A stretch of 39,734 bases of DNA from Verrucomicrobiota bacterium (GCA_012517065.1 JAAYVR010000156.1:1-39734); one strand, 5' to 3'; counted from the stretch's first letter, positions 30,584-39,460 are shown. A program made the numbers and translations. Notes: a model not told the origin generated them from the letters alone.

Positions 30584-32728
30584 TTAGTTGAGCATATTTG
30601 CCGTGTTTGATTGTGTGTTTGGGGACGACATGTAGCGTCGTGCGGTTTCGTTGTTTGGGTCGATGCGCAGCACTTCGGAGAAGTGGTTGGCGGATTTTTG
30701 GGTTTGGTTCTGGCTGGTGTAGAACAAGGCGAGCCGGAGATGAGCTTGCAGACTGTTGGTGTTGAACGCCAGCAATGTTTCCAACTGCCGGCATGCGTCG
30801 TTGGCAAGGCCGCGATTCAGTAGAGACTCGGCCCATGCGATTCTGGCGTGTTCGCTGGCGGGGTCGAGAGCGATGGCGATCTTGAAATGGCGATCTGCGT
30901 CTGCTGGTTTTCCGATGTGGGTGAATGCAGTTCCGATTGCGGCGTGGACTTCCGGCGAGGCTGGTCGGAGGCGTTCTGCCTTCAACAGATGAGTGAGGGC
31001 GTCATTGGCGGTTTCGGGCTGGTTGAGGAGGAGGCCGAGCTTGTAACGTGGCGTGAAAGCGTGTGGCGCAATTTGGACTGCGTTGCTCCACGCGGCTGCT
31101 GCTCCGCGGCGGTCCGCATGTGCGAGGAGGTAATTTCCGAGTTGGTCTTGGAGGACCCAGTCGTTTGGCATTGCGGCGATGGCCTTGCGGTATATCGAAA
31201 GCTGCTGTGGCATTGCGTCAGGTCTATTGGCGCTGAGCAGGCTTTGGATTTCGTTCTGGAGTAGGGCGTCCTGTTCGCGGTGATTGAATTGGCGCCTGAA
31301 GAGGTTGCCGGACAATTGGCGGCGGAGCGCAATTGCGAATCTGTATCGGTTCCAGTCGGTGAACCCGAGCTGGCGGGCGCAGGCTTCTTCATCCAGCCAT
31401 TCGGCCTTTGATTGTGCATTGGGTGGGATGAATCTGGAAATGGCGATGGCTTGGAGACGGGCGAGCAGGTAATTACCCGAGAACCTGAAATGAACATGGT
31501 CGCACATGAATTCGGCGCCTGTGATGCCGAGCGGGCTTGACGTGTTGAAAGCGGATTCCGCGTCCATGAGGATGAGTCTTTCGTGGGGATATCGTTGTGC
31601 GACGCGTTTGATGATTCCATTGATTTTGCTGTCGGCTCGGGCTCTAAACGCGTCCATGTCACGAGCAGCTTGGAAGTGACTCATGGCGGCATTGGTATCG
31701 CCTGCAGCCAGAGAGGCGCGGCCCAAAAGGAATTGCAGGCCTGCGTGGTTTGTTGCAAGCGCGGAGGCCTGTTTGAACCGAGCCAAGGCGATTTGGGTGT
31801 TGCCTTCCTCGAGCGAACGCGTGCCTTCGGCAAGACACGCTCGCCAAACTGCGAGCTTGTCTGAGGGTAACGGCGGTGGCTCCCCTTCAATGAACGGCGC
31901 GCAGTCTTTCAGGTTTGAGACCATGGTGTTGAGGATTATGCGGGCGCGCGCATGCAGTCCAAGGCGAACAAGAGCGTGCAAATTGTCTTCGAAATTCGCG
32001 TGAATCCTTTGCAGGACAGGGTCGTCGTGAGTCACCGGGCGAGAAAGGAGAAGCTCGGTCATTTCGGCTGAATTTGCCGGCTGGCGCGAGCGCAATTCTC
32101 TGGCGAGACCGCCAAGACACTGCCCTATTCGGAATCGGCTCAGGAAGGATGCAGCTCTCACGACCTGGCTGGGTGGTGCGCTGGATCCGAAGGCTGGGGT
32201 TGCGCCGTAGGGGCCGATGACCTCGTTGTTGCCCATATACAAAATCCATGCGTCGGCGTTGCAACCCGCACAGTCGCGCGCTATTTCGCGGATCACGTGC
32301 GAGTTTATGGCAGGGAACGCGGTGTTGATGACCTCGAACCTGAGGCTTGGATACCTGGCTTGAAGAAGGATTTGGAGGATTCGCGAGAAGCCAAACGCAG
32401 GTTCGGGGTCGCCCATTGCTGCCGATTCACCAAACACGAATATTCTGAAGTGATTGGGAGGCTTGGGTTCAGGGAACTGGAAAGAGAGTGGCGCGCGCGC
32501 CGTTTGTTTTGGCATGAACCGCCATGCGAACCGGTTGTTTTCAATCAGCAGCTTTTGGTCGGCGTGTTCGGTGCGCAGGAAGAAACCGGCGGGATAACCG
32601 CAACCGGTCAACCGCAGAACAGTCTCTGTCACGGCGAGGACGAGAATGCACGGCAGAATTGCAATGACCACCTTGGCTGGCAACGGCAGCCGTCGGCGCG
32701 CGGTTCTCGATGTCGTGTTGATGTTCAC
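30584..32728 (-). CDS. Membrane-anchored SGNH hydrolase with TPR repeats
   Basis: The protein has about 714 residues from the chosen GTG start. A single N-terminal membrane segment (about 20-36) is followed by an SGNH/GDSL-type domain. Its nucleophile block is FGES (S102), the oxyanion block is GNNE (about 166-169), and the D-x2-H block is D410-H-V-H413. Helical TPR-like repeats (about 298-363) lie between the GNNE and D-x2-H blocks, that is, inside the SGNH fold, and a longer TPR array fills about 500-710. This suggests a lipid- or polysaccharide-modifying esterase or acyltransferase with a protein-docking tail. The longer frame starting at 32929 overlaps the neighbouring gene by 112 bases and adds low-complexity residues, so the GTG at 32728 is preferred. 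Confidence 0.82.
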   Translation of the reverse strand: MNINTTSRTARRRLPLPAKVVIAILPCILVLAVTETVLRLTGCGYPAGFFLRTEHADQKLLIENNRFAWRFMPKQTARAPLSFQFPEPKPPNHFRIFVFGESAAMGDPEPAFGFSRILQILLQARYPSLRFEVINTAFPAINSHVIREIARDCAGCNADAWILYMGNNEVIGPYGATPAFGSSAPPSQVVRAASFLSRFRIGQCLGGLARELRSRQPANSAEMTELLLSRPVTHDDPVLQRIHANFEDNLHALVRLGLHARARIILNTMVSNLKDCAPFIEGEPPPLPSDKLAVWRACLAEGTRSLEEGNTQIALARFKQASALATNHAGLQFLLGRASLAAGDTNAAMSHFQAARDMDAFRARADSKINGIIKRVAQRYPHERLILMDAESAFNTSSPLGITGAEFMCDHVHFRFSGNYLLARLQAIAISRFIPPNAQSKAEWLDEEACARQLGFTDWNRYRFAIALRRQLSGNLFRRQFNHREQDALLQNEIQSLLSANRPDAMPQQLSIYRKAIAAMPNDWVLQDQLGNYLLAHADRRGAAAAWSNAVQIAPHAFTPRYKLGLLLNQPETANDALTHLLKAERLRPASPEVHAAIGTAFTHIGKPADADRHFKIAIALDPASEHARIAWAESLLNRGLANDACRQLETLLAFNTNSLQAHLRLALFYTSQNQTQKSANHFSEVLRIDPNNETARRYMSSPNTQSNTANMLN

Positions 32729-32817
32729 TGTCGAGCAAGTCCGGAAAACTGACCTTTCTGGTTTCGAGTGACGATTATTTGGATGGAAAAAGAACGAATC
32801 TGGCCGATGCGGTGAAG

Positions 32818-33492
32818 TCACCGAAGCACGATAATGCGGTACAAGCGCCGTGGGGCGCCTTGCGGTATTTTGTCGCTGGTGCAAATCAATGTGCCGTTTC
32901 CGCGAATTGGGTCGCCGAGATTGGTCCATGAGTCCGTTTCGAAATCGGATCGGTACTGCACCTGGTATGTGCAGTTCGATGAAGAGGACCAGCAGATTTC
33001 GACCTCGCTGACCCTTATCGCCATCGCTGGCACTTCGGTTGCGACGACGTCAGTGTGAGCAAAGTAATACGGTATATCGCAACACACCACTGTGAATTCC
33101 CTTGCACCTTTGATGTGGAGTTCGTTGCCTGCCCGAGTAACGACGTAGTCCGCAGCGCCCCGCTCTTCAATGTCCGGGTAAGGATGAACCGCTTCATGTT
33201 TGAACTGGATTGTGCTCTCTGTGACGATCCCGTTGGAGAGAGCCAAAAAGACTGTGCGCCGGTCCTCGCCAAGGATCGTCAAGTCAGCTCGGTTTGCGGT
33301 TTGGTTGATTTTCAGGAGGACAAACGTTTGATCCGAGTTTGGCAGTCGGGCTTCAAGTTCGCCCCAGATTCCGCCCACCATTGTGTAAGCGCCGGAGGAT
33401 ATCTGATAGAGAATCTGTTGGTCGGGTTGGTCAAGGGCCAGGACATGGCATGTCCAGCCAACCAGCACGAGAATGCAAACGGACAGTTTCAT
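32818..33492 (-). CDS. Secreted protein with C-terminal beta module
   Basis: The protein has about 224 residues. It has a signal peptide (hydrophobic about 4-18) and a middle beta-rich region of no recognised family. The C-terminal section (about 160-224) reads EVEICWSSSSNCTYQVQY ... RRLYRIIVLR. That C-terminal module resembles those on the giant proteins and the RCC1 protein. An ATG seven codons upstream (33513) is an alternative start. It heads a same-strand run with the SGNH/TPR and GH172 genes and is divergent from parA. Confidence 0.75.
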   Translation of the reverse strand: MKLSVCILVLVGWTCHVLALDQPDQQILYQISSGAYTMVGGIWGELEARLPNSDQTFVLLKINQTANRADLTILGEDRRTVFLALSNGIVTESTIQFKHEAVHPYPDIEERGAADYVVTRAGNELHIKGAREFTVVCCDIPYYFAHTDVVATEVPAMAIRVSEVEICWSSSSNCTYQVQYRSDFETDSWTNLGDPIRGNGTLICTSDKIPQGAPRRLYRIIVLR

Positions 33493-33719
33493 AGCGGTTG
33501 TGACTGCAAACAATGTTTCCTGTTAATTCAATTGGCGCGTGCGACCGGACTCTTGCGGGCTGGCTCTACAAAGCTCAGCGTTCACTGAGCAATTTGTTTC
33601 AAGCGCCTGTGGCCTGTCAAATCATTCTCGCGCTCGCCAATGCAATCCGAGCATGTTTTGCTTTGCCTGGCGCAAGACAATCCCTTGCTTTGGGGCGGGT
33701 TGTTCCCTTAAATCGTGCG

Positions 33720-34547
33720 GTGCCAACAATCGTAATTGCGGTTGCAAACCAGAAGGGCGGCGTGGGCAAGACCACCACGGCTGTAAACCTTGCGGCGTGT
33801 CTTGCGCGCCTTGGGAAGCGGATTCTTTTGGTGGATATTGACCCCCAGGCAAACGCGACCAGCGGGTTGGGGCTCCCCAAGACGCCCGGCGCCAGCGCGT
33901 ACCGAGCTTTGCTGGGACAGGAGCCGCTGGATGCGCGCATCCTTGGCACGGGGCGGGAATGCCTCGAGATTGTTCCCGGCGAGTTCGACATGTGCGGGGC
34001 TGAAGTCGAGCTGTCGCGGCTCGAAAACCATTTGCTGCGATTACGCTTTGCTCTCGAGCCTGTCCGAGCGAGTGGGCGCGCAGAATTGGTTTTGGTGGAT
34101 TGTCCGCCGTCATTGGGGATTTTGACATTGAATGCGTTTGCGGCGGCGGACCGGCTGCTTGTCCCTATTCAGTGTGAATACTATGCGTTGGAGGGGATTT
34201 CGATGATCACGCGCATTGCCCAGCAATTGCGCGAGACTGGTGTCAACCCGGATTTGGGGCTCATGGGCGTGGTGATGACAATGTACGACGGCCGAACGCG
34301 GCTGTCGCCGCAGGTCGTTGCCGAGGTGCGGCAGCATTTTGGCGAGATTGTGTTTGATACTGTGATACCGAGAACAACGCGTCTGGCCGAGGCGCCGAGC
34401 TTCGGAAAAGCAATCATCGAGTATGACCCCTACAGTCCGGCTGCCTCCGCGTACGAAGTGCTCGCCCAGGAAGTGTTGGCAAGAATCGATTCCAGTCCGG
34501 ATCGTATGGCTGGCCCGCCAAGCACACCCGTGGTTTCAGACCGGTGA
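33720..34547 (+). CDS. parA: ParA/Soj-type partition ATPase
   Basis: The protein has 275 residues from the GTG at 33720. It is a deviant-Walker ATPase: KGGVGKTTT (Walker A, with the signature lysine), VDIDPQAN (switch I) and VLVDCPPS (Walker B), then the conserved IPIQCEYYALEG-type segment and TRLAEAPSFGK. Soj/ParA proteins move ParB-bound DNA along the nucleoid. The start is placed at the family's usual N-terminus (PTIVIAVANQKGG); the frame extends 69 codons upstream with no homology. No parB follows: the next gene converges with only 10 bases between stops, and the upstream gene is divergent. It is thus an orphan here, either a chromosomal ParA separated from ParB or one with another cargo. 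Confidence 0.93.
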   Translation: MPTIVIAVANQKGGVGKTTTAVNLAACLARLGKRILLVDIDPQANATSGLGLPKTPGASAYRALLGQEPLDARILGTGRECLEIVPGEFDMCGAEVELSRLENHLLRLRFALEPVRASGRAELVLVDCPPSLGILTLNAFAAADRLLVPIQCEYYALEGISMITRIAQQLRETGVNPDLGLMGVVMTMYDGRTRLSPQVVAEVRQHFGEIVFDTVIPRTTRLAEAPSFGKAIIEYDPYSPAASAYEVLAQEVLARIDSSPDRMAGPPSTPVVSDR

Positions 34548-34557
34548 GATTTCCGGG

Positions 34558-36384
34558 TTAAGGCGCATCGGCGAAGCGTTCCGCAAATTTCTCGGGAGTG
34601 AGGCCTGATTCATTGACAAGCGTGACTTTTGTCCATGGCAGGCCGGAAACGCCTTGGGCGAGCTTCAACCATTCTGCTGCGTAAGCTTTCCTTGATTCGG
34701 GGAGCGGCCAAGCAGCGCCCTGGCTATTGCATTCCTTTCGGAGTCTGTCCCAGAGAGACAGCCAGACGTAGCCGAGCCACATTCGGCCTCGTTGGACGCG
34801 GACGAGATAGTCGGGTTGGTTTGCGACTGCTTGTTCGGCCTGTTTCCACAAGCGTTCGGCGTCGGCGAGTGTTTGGAAATTGAAGAACGGGGTGTCGGTT
34901 TTCGAGAAGCAGGTGAGGTTCCATCCCGCAGATGCCTTGTGCATCATGTCCATGTACCCGCGAATGTGGAGGGCCGCGTCAGGCCCGTAGTAGCCTTTTA
35001 GGAATGTGTCGATGAGCTTCTGGTCGTCCTGATTTGGGTTCCAAAGGAGTTGCGCAAGGACCCATGCCCGCAGTTCTGAGAATTCGGAGCCGTAGCTCTG
35101 GTAAGCGCCCTGTTCGAACAGCCCCTTGACATTGTGTTCTGCGAAGAATCGGACGTTCGAGCCGAGAACGAACCAGTTGGGGTGCGGCTGGAGGTAATGA
35201 GCGAAATCGGTCGTGTAATCCCAGACGTAAAGCCGATTGCAGATTTTGGCCCAGCCACGGATGTCGTCGCCGAACTTTGCGTTCGCCGGGGACGAGAGCG
35301 GCTCCCGGAAATTGCATTCGATCGAGCAGAGGCGGACGATGACATTTGGCCGGGGCCGGATTGTTTTGGGTGGTTTGCGCGTGTACTGGTAAGCGAGCGT
35401 GTCAACGGCAACATTCGGGAACTCGGACTCGATTTGTTCCGCGACATAGTTCACGAAATCAAGCATTGTGCCAGCTTGACTGCCTTCGGCGTCGTCGATG
35501 GCTTTGCATTTGTCGCATTGACACGCGCCGTGCCAGTCGTTTTGGGAAACAGAGATAATTCGCGCCTCTGGCGATTCACGCAACCATTCCTTGACTCGTT
35601 GAACCACAAACTTGCGGAGGTCAGGGTTCGTCAGGCAGAGCTGTGCATGATCGGTGGTGCGCTTGCCGTTGATTAAGCTGTACCATTCCGGATGTTCAGC
35701 GAAATACTTTTCCGGAGGCACAAGAGGGTAGAACGTGTGGACGAATCCTTTGTATCGGATGCACCCGCCCATGTCTTCCGGGATGCGCGCTGATTGGCTG
35801 TTTGAGAAATTGCGGACTGCCCATGTGGGATCGAATGCGGGATACCAGAACGGGTCGCGGGACTCGAATGGCGGTTGATAGCGCACGTCGCACTGGCCAA
35901 TCTGAAGAGTTGGGTGTTTTGGAATGTGACTCGCCCATGGTGTCCACCAGCGAACGCCGCAGTTTTCCTGGAGGAACTGCGATACCGCGTAGAGCGTTCC
36001 ACGGGGCCGCCCACCGGCAAGCAGAAGCATGTCACCCTTTGTTTTTATGATGATCTCCTCCTGACCGAGCTTGTCGAACTCGACTTCTGGGAAGAGGCTC
36101 TTGGCGATTTGGCCCTGGCCGACAATAATTGCTTTTGCAGGAGCTTCTGACGGGGCGGTGACGACTGCAAAGTCGGCGCCGGTGATTTGGCTCAGCGTCG
36201 AGGCAAGCTCGCGCACGGCGTGTTTCTCGGGCGCGGTTGCTTCTGCTTGCTGGACGATGACACACTCGGGGCGGCCGTCGCGCGAGATCGTCAGTGCATA
36301 TGATTTTGTACTCAGGGAAATCAGGCAAAACACCAGGATGTGAAATTGCAGAAGCCGTGACGTAAGATAACAACCGGTTTTCAT
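34558..36384 (-). CDS. Secreted DUF4838 (glycosidase-like) protein
   Basis: The 608-residue protein has a signal peptide (about 10-30). The N-terminal region (about 31-145) resembles the alpha/beta domain that precedes GH20 and GH67-type barrels (AVRELASTLSQITGADF ... GTLYAVSQFLQE). A DUF4838 barrel-like region spans about 160-520, with a cysteine pair in ACQCDKC. DUF4838 proteins are thought to be glycoside hydrolases related to hexosaminidases or glucuronidases, but a catalytic residue cannot be named here. It is a single gene, converging with parA and followed upstream by a repeat-bearing gap. Confidence 0.85.
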   Translation of the reverse strand: MKTGCYLTSRLLQFHILVFCLISLSTKSYALTISRDGRPECVIVQQAEATAPEKHAVRELASTLSQITGADFAVVTAPSEAPAKAIIVGQGQIAKSLFPEVEFDKLGQEEIIIKTKGDMLLLAGGRPRGTLYAVSQFLQENCGVRWWTPWASHIPKHPTLQIGQCDVRYQPPFESRDPFWYPAFDPTWAVRNFSNSQSARIPEDMGGCIRYKGFVHTFYPLVPPEKYFAEHPEWYSLINGKRTTDHAQLCLTNPDLRKFVVQRVKEWLRESPEARIISVSQNDWHGACQCDKCKAIDDAEGSQAGTMLDFVNYVAEQIESEFPNVAVDTLAYQYTRKPPKTIRPRPNVIVRLCSIECNFREPLSSPANAKFGDDIRGWAKICNRLYVWDYTTDFAHYLQPHPNWFVLGSNVRFFAEHNVKGLFEQGAYQSYGSEFSELRAWVLAQLLWNPNQDDQKLIDTFLKGYYGPDAALHIRGYMDMMHKASAGWNLTCFSKTDTPFFNFQTLADAERLWKQAEQAVANQPDYLVRVQRGRMWLGYVWLSLWDRLRKECNSQGAAWPLPESRKAYAAEWLKLAQGVSGLPWTKVTLVNESGLTPEKFAERFADAP

Positions 36385-36434
36385 GGGGGTTCACATAACG
36401 AGTTTCTCGTCGCAAGTCCAGCCAAGAGAGCATT

Positions 36435-36519
36435 AACCACGAAACAGACAACACACGCGAAAACGTTGCTTTGATAGCTCGAACGCCCGAACTGACCGTC
36501 GGCCGCTCCCAGTTCGGGC
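36435..36519. repeat. Type C fragment and a 10-bp hairpin
   Basis: 36435-36480 resembles 10458-10500 in the large tandem unit (ACCACGAAA ... CGAAAACGTTGCT.TGATAG). Directly after it, GCCCGAACTG (36485-36494) and CAGTTCGGGC (36510-36519) form a perfect 10-base-pair stem around a 15-base loop, in the position where the first C hairpin would lie. No T-run follows. Confidence 0.65.
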
Positions 36520-36637
36520 AGGATGGAGCACGCCAAACACATTCAGCGATCCCTCGGTCTCGAACGGACAATCGGTGGGGCTGTTGGGTCCAGTGACATT
36601 GTTCCGGCTGTCACAATAACGCATCATTCCGACTGGG

Positions 36638-36929
36638 CTACGGAGGCGTCATTGTGATGTTATCCACGCTCGTATCATCAGCTCCGCTGTGCCAGTCCGT
36701 GTAAATGCAGAGCCCAACGAAGTTACTCAGAATAGCCTTGAAATCCGCTTCAGTCCCAGCCACGCAAGAGCCACTGACCTCCTCCACTCTCCGACAGCGG
36801 GACTGTCATGTGCTGCCACGTGTTCAAGGGCTGCGGCTCTTCGACGTAGATCACGGCACCGGTTGAAACGACAGGGAGCAACGCCGCCGTCGTGACGCTC
36901 ACCGTCAGAGCAATCAGATGCGCCTTCAT
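36638..36929 (-). pseudogene. Frameshifted small secreted protein
   Basis: From the ATG at 36929 the frame gives a clear signal peptide (MKAHLIALTVSVTTAALLPV) and continues ...LNTWQHMTVPLSES up to a stop at 36750-36752 (59 residues). In a neighbouring frame, reading on from the same place, TEADFKAILSNFVGLCIYTD ... ADDTSVDNITMTPP runs to a stop at 36638. That tail is typical of the end of small secreted beta-sandwich proteins often seen with PEP-CTERM-type tails (D-F-x-A-x-L-S/A-N ... G-A-D ... D-N). One base gained or lost near 36755 would join the two halves. It is either a recent pseudogene or a sequencing error. Confidence 0.65.
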
Positions 36930-36949
36930 AGTTTCGCCGAACGCAAAGG

Positions 36950-37330
36950 TCAGCGATCCAAGCCAGCCGCCTCTGACGTTCGATTTGTCTCAGCGCGAAT
37001 CGGCTGGCTCCGATTCGCTGTAGCGTCTGGTTCGGGTAATGCGTCATCTCCGACCAGGTTCGCTGGGTATCGGCCAGAATATGTCAGATCGCTCGTGTGC
37101 CAGAGAAATCGGTCTGCTTCCCATAGGGGAAGAAACAAGAGCATCGGACCTGTCCTCCAGCGCATTTCATGTACGAAGCCCCAAGGGGCCCACTGATACC
37201 ATTTGGGACCTCGAAGACCCCACACTGCGGGTTCATATCGACCGAACAGCGTTAAAACCAAATAGGACCCACAATAGGCCAAGACCAGCGCCAAAATTCC
37301 GCGAGTCACTTTGCGGCCGAGTGTGCTCAT
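36950..37330 (-). CDS. Small membrane protein, conserved type
   Basis: The 126-residue protein has an N-terminal membrane helix (about 9-29). It is followed by GRYEPAVWGLRGPKWYQWAPWGFV, then a second hydrophobic stretch (about 62-72) and DRFLWHTSDLTYSGRYP. I recall similar proteins with G-R-Y-E-P and K-W-Y-x-W-A-P motifs in soil bacteria, all without known function. The last 35 residues are polar and may not be conserved. It shares its upstream region (237 bases) with the divergent gene at 37568. Confidence 0.65.
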   Translation of the reverse strand: MSTLGRKVTRGILALVLAYCGSYLVLTLFGRYEPAVWGLRGPKWYQWAPWGFVHEMRWRTGPMLLFLPLWEADRFLWHTSDLTYSGRYPANLVGDDALPEPDATANRSQPIRAETNRTSEAAGLDR

Positions 37331-37567
37331 ACTTGACCCGAACAGTGCTAATAAACGACAACCTTGTCGGTTTATCAGGGAAGCGTTTTTGGCGTTCCAT
37401 TTGTCGCTTTCTCCCGTTCAATAAATCGGACCCGGTATGACAAGTCAAGCGCTGAGATTTCCGGGTTAGCCCGTGCTCAGAAAACGCCTGCCCTCGTTTG
37501 ACCTTGAATCGTCTCATTCAACCGGGCATCCTTTGCCCGCGCTTCGAAGGCAAATGGAGAACGATCC

Positions 37568-39079
37568 ATGCAAAAGAGTTGTCGGAGACTCGCCTTGTTA
37601 GCCGTTGTCACGGCTCTGGTCGCTTCACATTTGACGCCAACCGAGACCCAAGCCGCCGCGCCAGCGCAAGAGAGCAGGCAGGTCCGCTTCAGCGAGAAGG
37701 GGGCACTCGCTGATTGGGTGACCGTGGGCGAGGTGGTGGTCGATTTGAGCAAGGGCCGCGGGGGCCGCGCAGGCGCGCTCAGGGTGGGCCCAGGCTGTGT
37801 GGCTCGGCTCAACCTGCGCCATGTGGACGGCTCGGGCTGCGTCGAGTTCTGGGTCTATGACGACGGCAGCGTCCCCGCAGACCCGAAGGCGAATCGTGCC
37901 GGCCCGCGTTGGGGTTTGGTGCAAAGCGACGGCCGCGTGTTTGCTGTCGGCATCCTTTACGCGAGCTATCTTGGCGGTAGCGAGGGATACACGGCCACGG
38001 CATGCGACGGACGAGCGTGGTTCGACCAGTTGTTTTGGCTGGGGCTTCATCGCGCTCCCGCCGGCTGGCACAAGTGGACGATTGACCTTGATCCAGAAAC
38101 CGGCCTGCGCCTTTTCTGCGACGGCAAGCCACTCAACGTTAACCTCGACAAAGCCGGCTTGCAGGGTTTCAACGCGATCGCAATCTGGGGCGACGCCGGA
38201 GCGGGCCCTGGCCAGACGGTGTGGGTGAGCGACATCGCCATCACCTTGGGAGGCCCGGCGAACCTTGTTCAAACCATCGAAGCCGATCCTTACGATGCAA
38301 AGGCGCTCGCTGCCGATCCGAGCATTCATCGGGCGGTAACAATCCACACCAGTACCAACGCTCCGTTAGCACCGAACCTTGATGACCTGCCACTCAAGTC
38401 GAGCGTATCGCAACACGGCATTACCTGGACATTCGCCAAGCCGGCGCGCGTTGGTCAGTTTGTGAATGGCGATTGGTACGTGGTGGGGCCAGTTACGATT
38501 CAGGCCATTGACCCGCGTCCGCTTTACGGCGCCGAGATTCCGCGGCGCGAACTCGATCACATGGATTTGGAGCGGCCCGAAGCCCAACGGGTGCGCAACG
38601 GGTTCATGCTCAATCCGCCGGCGGCCATGAAGGTCGCCTACGACAGCGGGGTGCGGAATTGGTTCGATCCGGCGTTGATTCAGAAGTTGCCTGTGACGAT
38701 GAACCCTGGCGACTCGCTGGTCTCCACTGTCAGCATGCCCAAAGGCTTGGTCCTGCACGCGCAGTTGCGAAACAACATCGAGCGTGGCGTGGACGATTCG
38801 AGCCCCATCCGCACCGCTGCCGTATTAACCTGCGTATCAAAGCGGCGACCGGTCGGGACCATGACCACGACTGGTCGCGACAGGGGCAGGCCTGGGACGC
38901 ATTCGTCAACGAGATGTGGGCACGCTACCGCCCCACGCTTCCGGCTCCCACCAACGGTTGGCAACAATCGCACGAGGATAGCTACTACCGTGCGGCGCTT
39001 GAATCGCTCCGTTGAGCGGGACGGAGATGCCGGAGCATTGGCACACGCGCACATTTATGGTGCCGGTTCGACCAGTTGA
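37568..39079 (+). CDS. Secreted LamG-like protein, 3' end disrupted
   Basis: The 503-residue frame has a signal peptide (about 7-29, ending QAAA). A concanavalin/LamG-like domain spans about 40-230 (CVEFWVYDDG, GWHKWTIDLD, VWVSDIAI), then an unrecognised region 240-420. Up to about RTAAVLTC (near 38830) the sequence looks normal. After that this frame becomes arginine- and threonine-rich. In another frame, INLRIKAATG ... AFVNEMWARYRP ... YYRAALESLR reads as normal protein to a stop at 39015. A frameshift, deletion or recombination between about 38810 and 38890 is therefore likely, and the true product is truncated or chimeric. The signal peptide, the domain and the codon use before that point support a real gene. 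Confidence 0.7.
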   Translation: MQKSCRRLALLAVVTALVASHLTPTETQAAAPAQESRQVRFSEKGALADWVTVGEVVVDLSKGRGGRAGALRVGPGCVARLNLRHVDGSGCVEFWVYDDGSVPADPKANRAGPRWGLVQSDGRVFAVGILYASYLGGSEGYTATACDGRAWFDQLFWLGLHRAPAGWHKWTIDLDPETGLRLFCDGKPLNVNLDKAGLQGFNAIAIWGDAGAGPGQTVWVSDIAITLGGPANLVQTIEADPYDAKALAADPSIHRAVTIHTSTNAPLAPNLDDLPLKSSVSQHGITWTFAKPARVGQFVNGDWYVVGPVTIQAIDPRPLYGAEIPRRELDHMDLERPEAQRVRNGFMLNPPAAMKVAYDSGVRNWFDPALIQKLPVTMNPGDSLVSTVSMPKGLVLHAQLRNNIERGVDDSSPIRTAAVLTCVSKRRPVGTMTTTGRDRGRPGTHSSTRCGHATAPRFRLPPTVGNNRTRIATTVRRLNRSVERDGDAGALAHAHIYGAGSTS

Positions 39080-39334
39080 CATCCTGGCCAACCGCTGATC
39101 GGCGGAGGCAGTTGATCCGGGTTTTCCTTGAGAAAGTGCTACTGCCTGAAGCCGAAGGCGCACGATTCCAGCCTGCGGTCTGGGGTGCGGATGCCAAATA
39201 GATTGGCTGTGACGATCAATCCTGAATAGCAAAGACAAGCGCCCGCCGATGAGTAAGGATTCTCTAACCCTCCCGCGAGGCGCATTTGCGTCAACCCAAC
39301 ACAAACGAAGACGGTGTCTTGGGTGTTGCATGCA

Positions 39335-39372
39335 CAAAGCGCCGGCAAGCCGGACGCACTCCATGCGCTTCG
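39335..39372 (+). repeat. Type F element, variant with covarying stem
   Basis: CCGGC-AA-GCCGG (39342-39353), extended by GCG/CGC (39339-39341 with 39355-39357) around a bulged A, lies in the same phrase (ACAAAGCG ... CGCACTCCA ... CGCTTCGCG) as the element at 28690-28730. Two stem pairs differ from that copy but remain paired. Confidence 0.7.
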
Positions 39373-39460
39373 CGACCAACCCGCCCGCAGACCAGATCGG
39401 CGCGCCAGTCCCACCGCTGCGGCAGGAGTATCGCGCTTGACGTGCCGCCTTCTGGTTTTT

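Noticed and set aside
32729-32929. Longer start of the SGNH/TPR gene at 32929
   Set aside because: It would overlap the neighbouring secreted-protein gene by 112 bases and add low-complexity residues.
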